Below, piece after piece: positions 1 to 9,116 of a stretch of DNA of 64,000 nucleotides (the stretch's first letter is position 1; each line of letters starts with the position of its first letter). A program made the position numbers and the translations under genes. This DNA comes from Ligula intestinalis (Eukaryota > Platyhelminthes > Cestoda > Diphyllobothriidea > Diphyllobothriidae), in assembly GCA_036362985.1 (NCBI GenBank), contig JAYGXS010000001.1, positions 36,998,408-37,062,407 on the forward strand, written 5' to 3'. The notes below the pieces were generated by a model. That model was not told where the DNA came from. It saw nothing but the letters and a program-made list of their open reading frames with translations, and ran no database searches.

Positions 1-1150
1 GTTGTACTACTTGGAATCGGTTTTGAAGATAGGATTTAAGGAAATCAAGGAGGGGTGGGCCGAATCCCGTGACTCACTAGCTTCACAATCAGTCTTTTAT
101 GGGGAACTTTGTCAAAAGATTTTTTAGCTCAAAGTAAATTGTAGCTACCGTGTTCCCATCATCTCGATTTCTGGAGACGAATTCCAAGAAAGTGAGATGG
201 CAGGACTGACATGACTTTTTAGGTAAAAAGGCATGTTGAGAGGGAGGTTTGAGATTTACATTCGTCAGATGGTCTAACATTTGGTTATAAATTATTTTTT
301 CTAAGATTTTTGCTAAAACCGATGTTTGGTGAACACCACGATAATTTTGGGCATTGGAACGATTTCAGTTTTTGTGAATTGGGGTGATACATGTTTTTTT
401 CCATATTTCTGGATAAGTACCATTTGACTGCAGTAACGACAAAAGGTTAGACAGAAGTAATGGGGCATATGTCATATGTCTCAGTATGCAATGAGGGATT
501 CTATCCGTTCCATATGATGTGGAATGGGACAGTTGGCGGATAGCTTTCTCTACAGTTTCTTCGTTAAACAATATCTCTATTAATAATAGTGCCATCATTT
601 CTGTTGGTTGGGGGATTGGTTCTTCCTCGACTGAATAGTTGGTTGAGAAATACTCGTTAAAAAGATTTGCTTTTTGGTTGTCATTTGTTATTACTATTCC
701 TTGGTCATCAAGCATGATTTGGGGGCCTTGTTTTTGATGATTATTTATTGGTTTCCTGAAGATTTGGGCTGTCCCTTCTGGGCACTCGATTGCCCGATTT
801 TCTGCTGCTATCGTCTTATTTGTTTCAATGTTCTGGGCTAACTCGTGAATCTCTGTAATGCGTCTGAGCGTAGATAGATAACTAATACATGGGTCGTGGA
901 GTTGTTTTTTAAGTTTTTTAGCCGTTTGGAAAGGAAGTTTGGAATTAGTGATTTCTTACATGGGGGTTTCGAATTTGAGCTGCCAGTTTTTTTTTTGCTC
1001 TCCATTCACGCGGGAATTTATTAGTGTATACCAGACTGTCTACTTCTCTACTTTGTTTTTCTGCATTTCTGGACATGAGGTCATCTCTGCTGTACACTCG
1101 TACGTTTTTGAATGCTCGAAGGACAAATATTCTATCGACGGAAATTCATA
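1..1150 (-). mobile_element. CR1/Jockey-type LINE ORF2 fragment (linker and RT), cut by window edge
   Basis: Minus-strand pseudogene of a non-LTR retrotransposon polymerase. Reading right to left, a basic linker (NSRVNGEQKK, then SKLPFQTAKKLKK) leads into the RT fingers: SYGTDRIPHCILRHM, then YPEIWKKTCITPIHKN at about 365-420. The palm region follows near 89-280 with the HAFLPKKSC motif and a decayed IYFELKNLLTKFP where a functional enzyme has F-D-x-S/K-A-F-D. The catalytic aspartate is therefore lost in this copy. Several frameshifts and stops separate the blocks, and the 3' part lies outside the window. The missing endonuclease end is found at 4377-4790 in the same orientation, so this is probably one LINE split by the family A insertion. 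Family assignment at the CR1/Jockey level is by motif style only. Confidence 0.75.
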
Positions 1151-1773
1151 ACGAACATTCATGTACTTTTGGATTAATTTGCAGAACCTGCAGTACACCA
1201 GCACCAAATGTTATCCAATGGAATGCAATACGATCGCGTAAGCACCGATGCGGTTGGAAACAAGCTATGAAGCGTCAACCATTAGCCTCAATGTCTCTTC
1301 CGGGTCTAATGTCCACTAACTGCAGGTCTATTTTCAATAAAAGTCTCGAATTGGATGCACTTATGTTGAAACAGGAACACAGTAAGTGCGGTGTAATCTG
1401 TCTTCAAGAGACCTGGCTCAATAGGGATATAGAGTCGCAGCTCATCACACCTCCAGCGTATTGCTGTTTTCGTTCGGACAGAAAATCCCGATCAATCAGC
1501 AGAGGTGGCGGAGTAGCAGTTTTTGTAAACCAGCAATGGTGCACAAACTGTAAGTCCCTTTTTTCTTACTCCGAAGACCACATAGACGTTATTGCAGTAG
1601 TTTGTAGGCCTAAATTTTTACACAACTCAAAAGGCATCATTTATGTTAGTATTTACATACCCCCTTCCACCTGTCAAGATGCCCTTACCCACTTTTTCGA
1701 TTTTCTTTCCCAAAAGCTTGCCGCACTGTCTTGCGAGCATGCAATTATTTTATGTGGGGACTTCAATCGAGTA

Positions 1774-2144
1774 AATCTACGTCCCCTCATATTGTTAGGA
1801 TTTAGTGACTTAGTTAATTTCAATACACGAGATGACGCCCCACTCGATCATATACTGACTAACTATCCAAAGCTTTTTGCTGTAAAAAATAGAGCTCCAT
1901 TNNNNNNNNNNNNNNNNNNNNNNNNNNNNNNNNNNNNNNNNNNNNNNNNNNNNNNNNNNNNNNNNNNNNNNNNNNNNNNNNNNNNNNNNNNNNNNNNNNN
2001 NTCACTAAATCCTAACAATCTACGTCCCCTCATATTGTTAGGATTTAGTGACTTAGTTAATTTCAATACACGAGATGACGCCCCACTCGATCATATCCTG
2101 ACTAACTATCCAAAGCTTTTTGCTGTAAAAAAAAGAGCTCCATT
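1774..2144. repeat. 128 bp direct duplication flanking the gap, with fold-back end
   Basis: Positions 1774-1901 and 2017-2144 match with about two differences. The first copy stops exactly at the N run. The first 18 bases after the gap (2002-2019) are the reverse complement of 1791-1808 and 2034-2051, so the contig end folds back on itself. Both features are typical of an unresolved overlap or a chimeric read end rather than biology. Confidence 0.85.
1902..2001. other. Assembly gap, exactly 100 N
   Basis: A run of exactly 100 unknown bases, the conventional size for a gap of unknown length. It lies inside the endonuclease domain of the family A LINE and is flanked by near-identical sequence on both sides, suggesting that the contig ends overlap rather than that sequence is missing. 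Confidence 0.98.
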
Positions 2145-2871
2145 GGCAGGCTCAGACCATTCCGTACTGCTCTGTCAACCAAAAATCTATTCTTAGACCA
2201 ACAAAGGGCTATTAGTAACGCCCGAGAGGAAATTACACATTCGTGACACGTCCCCACATAATATTTCCTTGCTTCAGACTTGTATATCTGAATGCATTTC
2301 CATCTTTCTCGAAAACAGGAATGTCGAGTCGTGTTCGAGTTATCTTACAACATTTCTCAACGGAATTTTTAACATTTGTTGTCCTTTTGACACGGTCATG
2401 GTTAGACCAGACCGAATATCTTCTCCCCACTTAAAAACTTTGAGAAGACACAAGGAACTGTTCTACAAACTAGGTTTACGAGAAAGATTGAAGGACGTTA
2501 ATGCCCTTATAAAACGCGAGATCGCAAGACTAAATGACCTTTTTGTTAGTCAGTTATTTACTTCTTCTACATCTTCGTCTCCTCTCTCTTCATCCGAAAT
2601 ATGGAAAAGTCTTAAACGTCTCACTGGTCAACGCAATACGCTGGCACATGTTGACGCTGACCTAGACAGCTTAAACTCAAACTTCATCCATACTCCCACC
2701 GAGTCCTATCTCCCGACAAATTATATTTCGTTACCACCGAGTGATTTTTCTCCAGTGTCTGTGGCAACAGTGATGAAACACCTAAACAAGGTTAAAGGTA
2801 CAACAGCTGCCGGACCAGATGGCGTCTCCCCATTTCTCCTTAAATCTTGCTCTTTTCAATAAGCTCCTGTC

Positions 2872-4185
2872 TTGGCACATCTTATTAATTTATCTTTCAT
2901 GGAGTCCAAGATTCCTGACGGTTGGCGTTCGGTGAAAATCACTCCTATCCCGAAAAAAACCACTTCAACAGGTCCCAAATCCTTTCGCCCAATCGCCTGC
3001 TCTTCTGCACTTCTCAAACTTACAGAACGAGTCGCTTTGGACATCATTAAGCCGTTTTCATCCAATTTTTCTGATCCCTTGCAGTTTGCGTATAAGGCGA
3101 GGCGTAGTACACTAGATGCAGTTGCTTTAGTAGTCCACTCTGCTCTTAGGGACTTGGATAAGGGATGCCGTGCTTACGCGTGTGCTTTTCTTGACTATTC
3201 CTCAGCCTTCAACACGATCCCGCGCCATCTTCTTCTTAGTAAAACCTCTGCATGTGGCTCTCCTGGCTGGGTTGTCTCATGGCTAAGGGACTATTTTTCT
3301 TCCCGCATTCAATTCGTTCAGACCGGGAAGCGAAAATCGACGGTCCTTCCCAACAATTGTGGAGTTCTGCAGGGGTCTATATTATCCCCTCATCTTTTTT
3401 TCCTCCATACTGATGACCTACGATCTCCAAACGCATGTTTGTTTGCCAAATACGCTGACGATATGGTTGTCGGCCATCCTCTCAAAAGCCAGACCCATCT
3501 CCAAACACTGAAGGATGGACTGGACCATGTCACAGCATGGTCGTCAGAAAATGGCCTTTTACTTAATGAGCAGAAGTCAGTCCAGTGCATTTTTCGGCTG
3601 CGACCCCCTACCAGCCCTGAAACCATTGACTTTCTGCCTAACAATGTATCCTCCTTCCGATACCTTGGTGTAACAGTTGCTTCCAACCTCTCATTTACTC
3701 TTCATATTGAAGACCTTTTTATAAAAATCCGCAAACTTTTGTATTATATCCGCCGCTTGCGTTCATATCGCACCCCACAAGCTCTCATCTGGCGTTTTAT
3801 AGATGCCTGTATCCTCCCTCTTATTCTTTATTGCTCTCCAGTTACTTTTCCAGCACAACTCAAGAAAGACTTGCTTGTTATTAAACGTATTCTCCGCATG
3901 CTCTCTTCAGCTGCCGGTTATTCCTATGTTTTTTTAGCTGACCTCATCATACAGCGACATTTTAAATCGGTCAAGAATTTCGTGGACCGTATTCTAAGTG
4001 AGGTCGCTCACCCTCTCCACTCTGAATTAATGGCTGCGAAATCTTCTCGTACCATGCGCCGAAGCTTCCGTCATATGACCTGCCGTACATCGGCCTACCA
4101 GTACTCGGTACTCCCATTCTTAGCACGATTCCTCACGTGTGAAGAAATGGAAATTGAGAAGCTGAAGGCAGACCTGTCTCCATAA
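2872..4185 (+). CDS. Family A reverse transcriptase domain, open 437 codons
   Basis: RT half of LINE ORF2, which copies element RNA at the nicked target. The frame is the same as the endonuclease part and is separated from it only by the TAA at 2860. Motifs: WRSVKITPIPKK (fingers), SFRPIACSSALLKL, FLDYSSAFNTIP with catalytic Asp about residue 108, GVLQGSILSP, and KYADDMVVG with the YADD box at residues 194-197, followed by thumb and the C-terminal FRYLGVTV and PLILYCSP blocks. All three RT carboxylates appear present. The Met at 2872 is only the first after the stop; the natural protein would start far upstream. Within an otherwise damaged ORF2 this open stretch is better read as a relic than as an expressed gene. 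Confidence 0.8.
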   Translation: MAHLINLSFMESKIPDGWRSVKITPIPKKTTSTGPKSFRPIACSSALLKLTERVALDIIKPFSSNFSDPLQFAYKARRSTLDAVALVVHSALRDLDKGCRAYACAFLDYSSAFNTIPRHLLLSKTSACGSPGWVVSWLRDYFSSRIQFVQTGKRKSTVLPNNCGVLQGSILSPHLFFLHTDDLRSPNACLFAKYADDMVVGHPLKSQTHLQTLKDGLDHVTAWSSENGLLLNEQKSVQCIFRLRPPTSPETIDFLPNNVSSFRYLGVTVASNLSFTLHIEDLFIKIRKLLYYIRRLRSYRTPQALIWRFIDACILPLILYCSPVTFPAQLKKDLLVIKRILRMLSSAAGYSYVFLADLIIQRHFKSVKNFVDRILSEVAHPLHSELMAAKSSRTMRRSFRHMTCRTSAYQYSVLPFLARFLTCEEMEIEKLKADLSP

Positions 4186-4344
4186 CAGATGTGGTAACCG
4201 TGTCGACTTCTTACTTCGAGCATTTTGTTATCTTTGACCGTTTACTCTTGAGCTTTTTGAACCCCATAATTGATCTTATTTTTACTCTCCGTGAATGGAG
4301 CCACTTTTTTGCTGAAAATTTTGATATTATCATCAAAATATAGC

Positions 4345-4375
4345 TCTCTATCTATCTATCTATCTATCATCTATC
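4345..4375. repeat. (CTAT)n microsatellite, 3' tail of family A LINE
   Basis: About seven units of CTAT/ATCT end the family A element and abut the minus-strand endonuclease fragment. Simple-repeat tails are usual 3' ends for CR1-like LINEs, so this marks the right edge of the insertion. Confidence 0.85.
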
Positions 4376-4376
4376 A

Positions 4377-4790
4377 TGGATCTCTCGTCAATAAGGGTAT
4401 CTGGAATTAAATTAAGGGTGGCATATAATATGTTTACAGCTTCTAGAGGGGATGCTGTTAGGAGGAAAGAGCTCCAATCCAATGACCTTATGTAGTTATT
4501 CATAGATTCAATGTCAAGATTTTTGGGGTTTATAGAAGTGTAACTAGGATCAGGTCTTATTTTAATGTTAAAAGGGAGCACTGCTATTATTGTCTTATGA
4601 TCACTATCAAAGGTTAAGCTTTCGTAGTGCGTACATAAGGCCCAGATATCATTGGTGAGAATAACATCGAGTATAGTGTTTCCCCTGGTTGGTTTGCTTA
4701 TTATTTGCACCCAGTTATAAAACACAATTGATGATAATAATTCATTATGTCTGGATGGGGCTGATAGTTCTGTTTTTTTCTGAACGTAAT
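4377..4790 (-). mobile_element. LINE endonuclease C-terminal fragment (other half of the interrupted LINE)
   Basis: Minus-strand open stretch (4360-4725, extending in frame to about 4790) with the C-terminal part of an AP-type endonuclease: FYNWVQIISKPTRGN, LDVILTND, then FDSDHKTIIAVL with the S-D-H box, and a trailing helical region ending LIPDTLIDERS. The catalytic N-terminal part is absent, because the sequence to the right belongs to the next LINE (family B, plus strand). Orientation and order fit the linker/RT fragment at 1-1150: removing the family A insertion brings the end of this endonuclease next to that linker. Confidence 0.75.
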
Positions 4791-4906
4791 TACTAATGCA
4801 GTTTGTTCAGCAATCTTAAGAGATTTTAACAACCAGCTGCGGTAAAATTATGTAGGCTGAATTTTTATAAATCATCTTACATTTAAAGCAGATTTTTATC
4901 AAAATT

Positions 4907-6162
4907 ATGAGAACGAAAGTTATAACTCATCGTAAGATATCTGCTCCCAGACCCAAGCGGTGCCTGACCACGCCTATTAGTCAATGCCTTGATATCAACA
5001 TGCAGCCCATTGTCAAGGCTAAGCAAATTGATTTATCTGCATTACAGAACTGTAATGACTTCATGATGAAGTTTGGTTCTGTTTTATCAATACTAGGCAA
5101 TCTGTTTGATGGCAAGTTATCAGATGTGCCCTCGCAAGATTGTAAAAATTTAGACTCCCTCGTCCATCTTATAACCACGGAAGCTTTTGAGTGACAAAAG
5201 CAAAGCTTTAACTTTATGCTAAAAATGCCTCCATATTAAGTCGCCCTTTGGATATTGCGAAAGATTTTCTATGTTGGGGTGGTTTCAACTACAAAATTAC
5301 AGAAGCAAAGCACCTCAAATCGCGTAGAGAAAACCCGCTAATCCTAGTTAAATTGTTTTCATTGATCGAGGTGGACTCACTCTTTGCTCAACGAGGTCGC
5401 ATTTCCCGATATTTAGAAATGACTAAAAGTTCCCTCTGTCGAGATCTTACACCAATGGAGCGAAGAAATACGGCTCTCCAATCCAATAGACCAATGACTT
5501 CTCAGCCTCCTATTCCTAAATCTGTTCGTAGTCCCGATAGGGTAAATGCACTCGCTAATCCTTCCCCCCGCATACATGGCCATACACCCACTAACGTCAG
5601 TGCACCCGTTATCCCTGCCTCCCAGATGTCTATTCATAGTTCCATAACCGTCAGTACACCTGCTATCTCTACCTCCCGAATGCCTAGTCATAGGTCCATA
5701 AACATCAGTGCACCAGTTAGCCCATCCCTCTTGATGTCGCGGCCGTCAAGGCCCGCCGCTCCGTCATCTACTACGATTAATACTAGTCTAAATACATTCT
5801 CTGTCCAACGATCGATAAATTCCGCTGCCTCTAACTCGGCAACCAGTTCATCAAGAATGTCGCCAACACCGTCGAAAGCGTTAAGGCCGAGCGCTTCCCC
5901 ACCACAACCTAGCTCCTCTTTAGACCGTGGGAGTCATATTATTCCCCCGTATAATGCGTTATTAAACATGCCGGGCACGAACCACGAAAAATTTAATTTG
6001 CACGGCATTAACCCAAACTGGTATAGTTTTAAATCTAATCGGAGTTGCCGTACAGGACATTCACTGATTAAGACCACTAGTCCTTACGCGAGCGGCCCCA
6101 ACACTAATTTTATGTCACCGTTTCTCCCCTATCAGATCCTTTACCCATCCTCTACCACATAA
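4907..6162 (+). pseudogene. Family B ORF1 (gag-like, Pro/Ser-rich), broken
   Basis: Nucleic-acid-binding type ORF1 of a LINE, recognised by position and by its second copy at 18930-20325 rather than by a known domain. The N-terminal part (4907-5194) starts with basic residues (MRTKVITHRK, APRPKRC) and contains DLSALQNCNDF and FGSVLSILGNLF. It ends at TGA 5192-5194, where copy 3 reads through. The second open part (5248-6162) carries DLTPMERRN, then a long low-complexity Pro/Ser/Thr-rich region with three 18-residue repeats (5593-5754) and a conserved C-terminal block (SHIIPPYNALL, HEKFNLHG). It could package element RNA; no zinc knuckle or RRM is visible. Confidence 0.65.
5593..5754 (+). repeat. 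Three 54 bp tandem repeats within family B ORF1
   Basis: Units at 5593-5646, 5647-5700 and 5701-5754 keep the reading frame and encode variants of an 18-residue unit of the form N-V-S-x-P-x-x-P-A-S-x-M-S-x-H. The third unit diverges at its end. The family B copy at about 19570-19660 has one unit fewer, so the array varies between copies. Confidence 0.8.
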
Positions 6163-6620
6163 AACTGCTAACTTCTACATGTCTTCTCGCCTCCCCCCAA
6201 AAAACTCTTCTAGTGAGGTCAAGGCGTGCAACTTATCTTTCAAAGCTAAGTAAAATAGATATTTTTATCAGATTTTCTCGTTACTTGCTGAATTTACTAG
6301 CTTAATTGTTGTTATTTATTTGTATATCGAACCCTTTAGCAACTGCACATACCGGTTGTTTTCTTTTTTACCGATAGGTCAAAATATACATTTTTATACT
6401 GTTTCACCGACATAGCTTCATTCTAGTTCCGGTAGATTCACGTAAAAAGCAAGTAATCTATTGCGTAAATACTGAATAATATCTACAAATTTGGTACTTT
6501 ATCAATTTCCAGCAAGAAATAGTTTTTATTACTCGATATAATATACGAGATAATTTTCACCCTGCGTAGCCTCTTCGGTCAGTTCAGTGACCAGAAATGA
6601 CAACATATGAGATTTAATTT
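6163..6620 (+). other. AT-rich segment replacing the family B endonuclease
   Basis: In the other family B copy this interval would hold about 900 bp encoding the endonuclease. Here it is about 460 bp of AT-rich sequence with no open frame and no recognised match except at its very end. It is either a deletion with filler sequence or an older insertion. Confidence 0.5.
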
Positions 6621-6623
6621 TTA

Positions 6624-7862
6624 CAAATGATGTCCACCCTCTTTTTATGAATTTTCATCGTGATATTTTCGCAAGTGACCATGCCTTAATTTACTGTTGT
6701 TTTCCGGTCTCTCTTTCTAAAAAGCCCGATGTAAAATGCAATAACCTCGACTCTGGTAACGTAATCCATAAATTAGTAAATGATTTCGTAACTACCCTTG
6801 ATTGGCATAGCATATTTTCAACTAACAATCCCTACTTCTTCCAGGAGCTTTTGCAAAACCTTACAGAAAATATTCAGGCTCTTACCCCACTTGAGATTTT
6901 TAAATCAAATTCAGCTTCTTCTACTGTGCCACATTTTCTCCAAAATAGACTCAAGAAATTACAAAAACAACTTAAGGATACATCTAATAGCTCTTTATCA
7001 ATTCACTTAAGAACAGCGCAAATATTTGAATCAGCGCTTAAAATAAGGCTTGCACGAGATAGGCGTAGAGAGGCCACAGCATTAAGTGATGCGAATTCTT
7101 CCAGATCAGTTGCTCAAGAATTCCGTCTTCGGTCGTCGGATAAGCTTCAGAAAGTCATTCCACCCTTACTCAATGGCAACAATCATTTTGTTACAGAGGA
7201 TTTGGAGAAAGCAGCATTGCTAAATTCATTTTTCGCCAAGTTCTTTACCATCGAAACTAGCCCCACTCCTATAATCCCCCTGCTGTGTGATTCAAATCTC
7301 AGTACCCTTAATTTCTCACCCGCTTGTATTCAAAAAGAAATAAGTCGTCTTAAAAATTCACATTCGGTAGGAACTGATAACATTCCAAACTCACTCATCA
7401 AACAATTAAGAGATTTCCCGCCCTTACTGAGTAAGTTATTTTCAGTGTTTCTTGAGCATGGCTTTTTCCCGGACTACTGGAAAACTTCTATTATAATTAC
7501 CGTATTTAAATCTGGTTCCCGATCAGATATGCACAATTATCGCGGTGTTCATAAAACGCCCTCTCTGGCTAAACTCTTTGAAAAACTTATTGCCAAAAAA
7601 ATTACAGATTTCTGCATCAATAATAACATTCTCAGGTCCTCACAGCATGGCTTTTTATCAGACCGATCTTGTAAAACATGCCAAATATCTTTTCTAAATC
7701 TACTTACTTCTCTTCGTAATGATCATCTACCTGTGGGTGTTATCGATTTTGACCTTAGTAAAGCATTTGATAAAGTTCCTCACAGGAGGCTCCTAGCCAA
7801 ACTAGAGACTATAGGATTTCGTAGTCCACTTACTGACTTCACCAGATCTTATCTTTCAAATC
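6624..7862 (+). pseudogene. Family B ORF2 fragment (endonuclease end, linker, RT fingers/palm)
   Basis: Open stretch 6647-7876 of about 409 codons. It begins with the last endonuclease motif (FASDHALIYCC), continues through a linker with basic heptads (LQKQLKDTSNS, KIRLARDRRREA), then RT: LLNSFFAKFF, HSVGTDNIPNSLI (fingers), FPDYWKTSIIITVFKSG, HGFLSDRSC and VIDFDLSKAFDKVPH, the first catalytic motif with its aspartate intact. The frame breaks off after YLSNR at about 7862. The rest of the palm (YADD) and thumb are missing, so the enzyme would be inactive. The last fourteen bases of the open frame belong to the neighbouring minus-strand fragment. Confidence 0.75.
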
Positions 7863-8940
7863 GACATCTGCGGTAATGAGAGCGTTGATTCGTGGAAGAT
7901 AAGGGGTAGAGTTAACGCGAAAGAAGAAACAGAGGCCCGCTTTGAGTCTTCTGACCCAAAGAAATGTCATGTTCGCAAACTGAAATCTCTCCGTATAAGA
8001 AAGAATGGATCGAGGAAGGGCGAATATTTTGCGAGTAAATACCCTCTGTACATTTTCAATCTTACCCCGGTCCGAAGCATTCATTAGACTAAGGAGGGGA
8101 CAGCAGTATTCTAGGATGGGTAGAACATACATGCAATAAACTTTTAACTTTATTACCAGCAGGAAGAAATTGTGTGATATAAAACCACATATCTGTGCAG
8201 CCTTCGCAGATATTCGATCCGCATGAAGCGACAATGCTCGTTTATTTGTGTAGCTTAGACCTAAGTCTTTTATAGTGGATCGTTCTGAAAGTGGAGTATT
8301 TTGAAAGACAAGGGGACGAGGAAGCTTGGCGGGACTGAAACACATGAACATTTGGCTGGAGAGAATTCCATCTGCCAGGTAGCACTCCAACGTGAGAGTG
8401 TAAGTAGGTCCGCATTTATTTTATCAACGCATATACTTGCCGTGTCCTTGGAAAATGAGTATATGCATTTGAGGTCGTCTGCATAAAGGATATTGTGTGA
8501 ATTTTTTAGAACAGTCGAAATTTCGTTTATGTATAGAATGAAGAGTAAAGGACCCAAGACAGTGCCTTGAAAAACGCCACTCGTAATCAGCTGAGAAGTG
8601 GAATAACTATTACCTACTAGGACCTTCTGGCTGCGTTTAGACAAGTAGGAACCGATGAAGTCGAGGAGAGGGGGACGGATGCCAATGGCTTCCAATTTTA
8701 TCAGAAGCCGTCTGTGCGGTACCTTGTCGAAGGCTTTGCTCAGGTCAAAGAAGATAACAACCACGGATTGCTGCTCGTTACGGAGGGAAGTGACGTGGTT
8801 AAGAAAAGCTAAGTGACACGTCTCGCATGATCTTCCGGGTAGAAAACCATGCTTCGAGTCACTTATGAGCTTATTTTTTAGGCAAAAATCAAAAATTTGA
8901 TTAAAAATTATCTTCTCCAGATGTTTATATATGTATATTT
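7863..8940 (-). mobile_element. Family B LINE fragment, minus strand (RT palm to C-terminus)
   Basis: Minus-strand part of family B ORF2, tail-to-tail with the plus-strand copy. It begins inside the RT (LEKIIFNQIFDFC, HGFLPGRSCETC) and runs to the C-terminal domain, stopping before the 3' UTR. At its right end it meets the 3' end of the family C LINE near 8940. Because the neighbouring plus-strand copy ends inside the same RT region, the two fragments overlap in coverage and cannot be one inverted element. Confidence 0.75.
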
Positions 8941-8956
8941 TAAGGGTAACAGGCAA
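7863..8956 (-). pseudogene. Family B RT and C-terminal domain, one frameshift
   Basis: Two overlapping minus-strand frames give RT palm, thumb and C-terminal domain. The first (8270-8956) has HGFLPGRSCETC, VIFFDLSKAFDKVPH, SGVFQGTVLGPLLF and ILYADDLKCIY, the intact YADD box. The second (7839-8390) continues with CFSPAKLPRP, RSTIKDLGLSYTN and YVLPILEYCCPL, the usual C-terminal block of CR1-like ORF2. A single frameshift near 8290-8340 separates them. Both RT carboxylate motifs are present, so damage is limited to the frameshift and the truncated ends. Confidence 0.75.
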
Positions 8957-9022
8957 GAAATACCCTTGAGGACCCTATTAATGTAACGCAAACAAGGTTA
9001 TTCTTACAGTTAATGTGCAGTC

Positions 9023-9033
9023 GGGGGGGGGGG
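9023..9033. repeat. Homopolymer G run (11)
   Basis: Eleven Gs inside the 3' UTR of the family C LINE; length in the assembly may be unreliable. Confidence 0.9.
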
Positions 9034-9116
9034 AGGAGCAGATACGATATCATAACAGACTTTCGAGTGAATTTTCACGGAAAAGAATGAAAACGGTCTA
9101 AAGCCAGAAAAATTGT

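Larger units (their letters stand above)
1309..2862 (+). pseudogene. Family A ORF2, endonuclease and linker half (stops, gap)
   Basis: AP-endonuclease-like domain that would nick target DNA for target-primed reverse transcription. Visible motifs in order: STNCRSIFNK (the N-R-S block), CLQETWLN with the catalytic glutamate (about 1400), RGGGVAVFV, IYIPPS, CGDFN (about 1758), LDHILTNYP and GSDHSVLL with the terminal histidine (about 2150). The ATG at 1309 opens the recognisable domain, although the frame is open from 1024. A TAG at 2194 ends the first open part; the same frame then continues through a basic linker (LRRHKELFYKLGLRERL) to TAA at 2860. The 100 N gap and a flanking 128 bp duplication disrupt the stretch between the GDFN and SDH motifs, so the domain is not faithfully represented here. 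Confidence 0.75.
1151..4376 (+). mobile_element. Family A LINE, almost full ORF2, inserted into a minus-strand LINE
   Basis: Plus-strand non-LTR retrotransposon with an AP-type endonuclease, linker, reverse transcriptase and 3' UTR in one reading frame, ending in a CTAT microsatellite. Only two in-frame stops (TAG at 2194-2196, TAA at 2860-2862) interrupt the frame between about 1309 and 4185, so this is a relatively young copy. It is flanked on both sides by minus-strand LINE sequence (1-1150 and 4377-4790) that reads as a single interrupted ORF2. The left boundary is uncertain because the sequence between about 1020 and 1300 has no recognised domain on the plus strand. An assembly gap sits inside the endonuclease. 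The RT style resembles the CR1/Rex group (FLDYSSAFNTI). I cannot place it in a named family. Confidence 0.8.
4770..7865 (+). mobile_element. Family B LINE, copy 1 (5' UTR, ORF1, partial ORF2, 3'-truncated)
   Basis: Plus-strand LINE that shares its 5' UTR, ORF1 and RT with the copy at 18795-24165. The shared start is near the T-rich tract and CTGAACGTAAT at about 4770. It holds a 5' UTR of about 135 bp, ORF1 (4907-6162), a region that replaces most of the endonuclease (6163-6620), the last endonuclease residues (SDHALIYCC, about 6675), the linker and the RT fingers and palm. The element stops abruptly at about 7862 inside the RT, where a minus-strand family B fragment begins. No 3' UTR is present. 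Confidence 0.8.
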
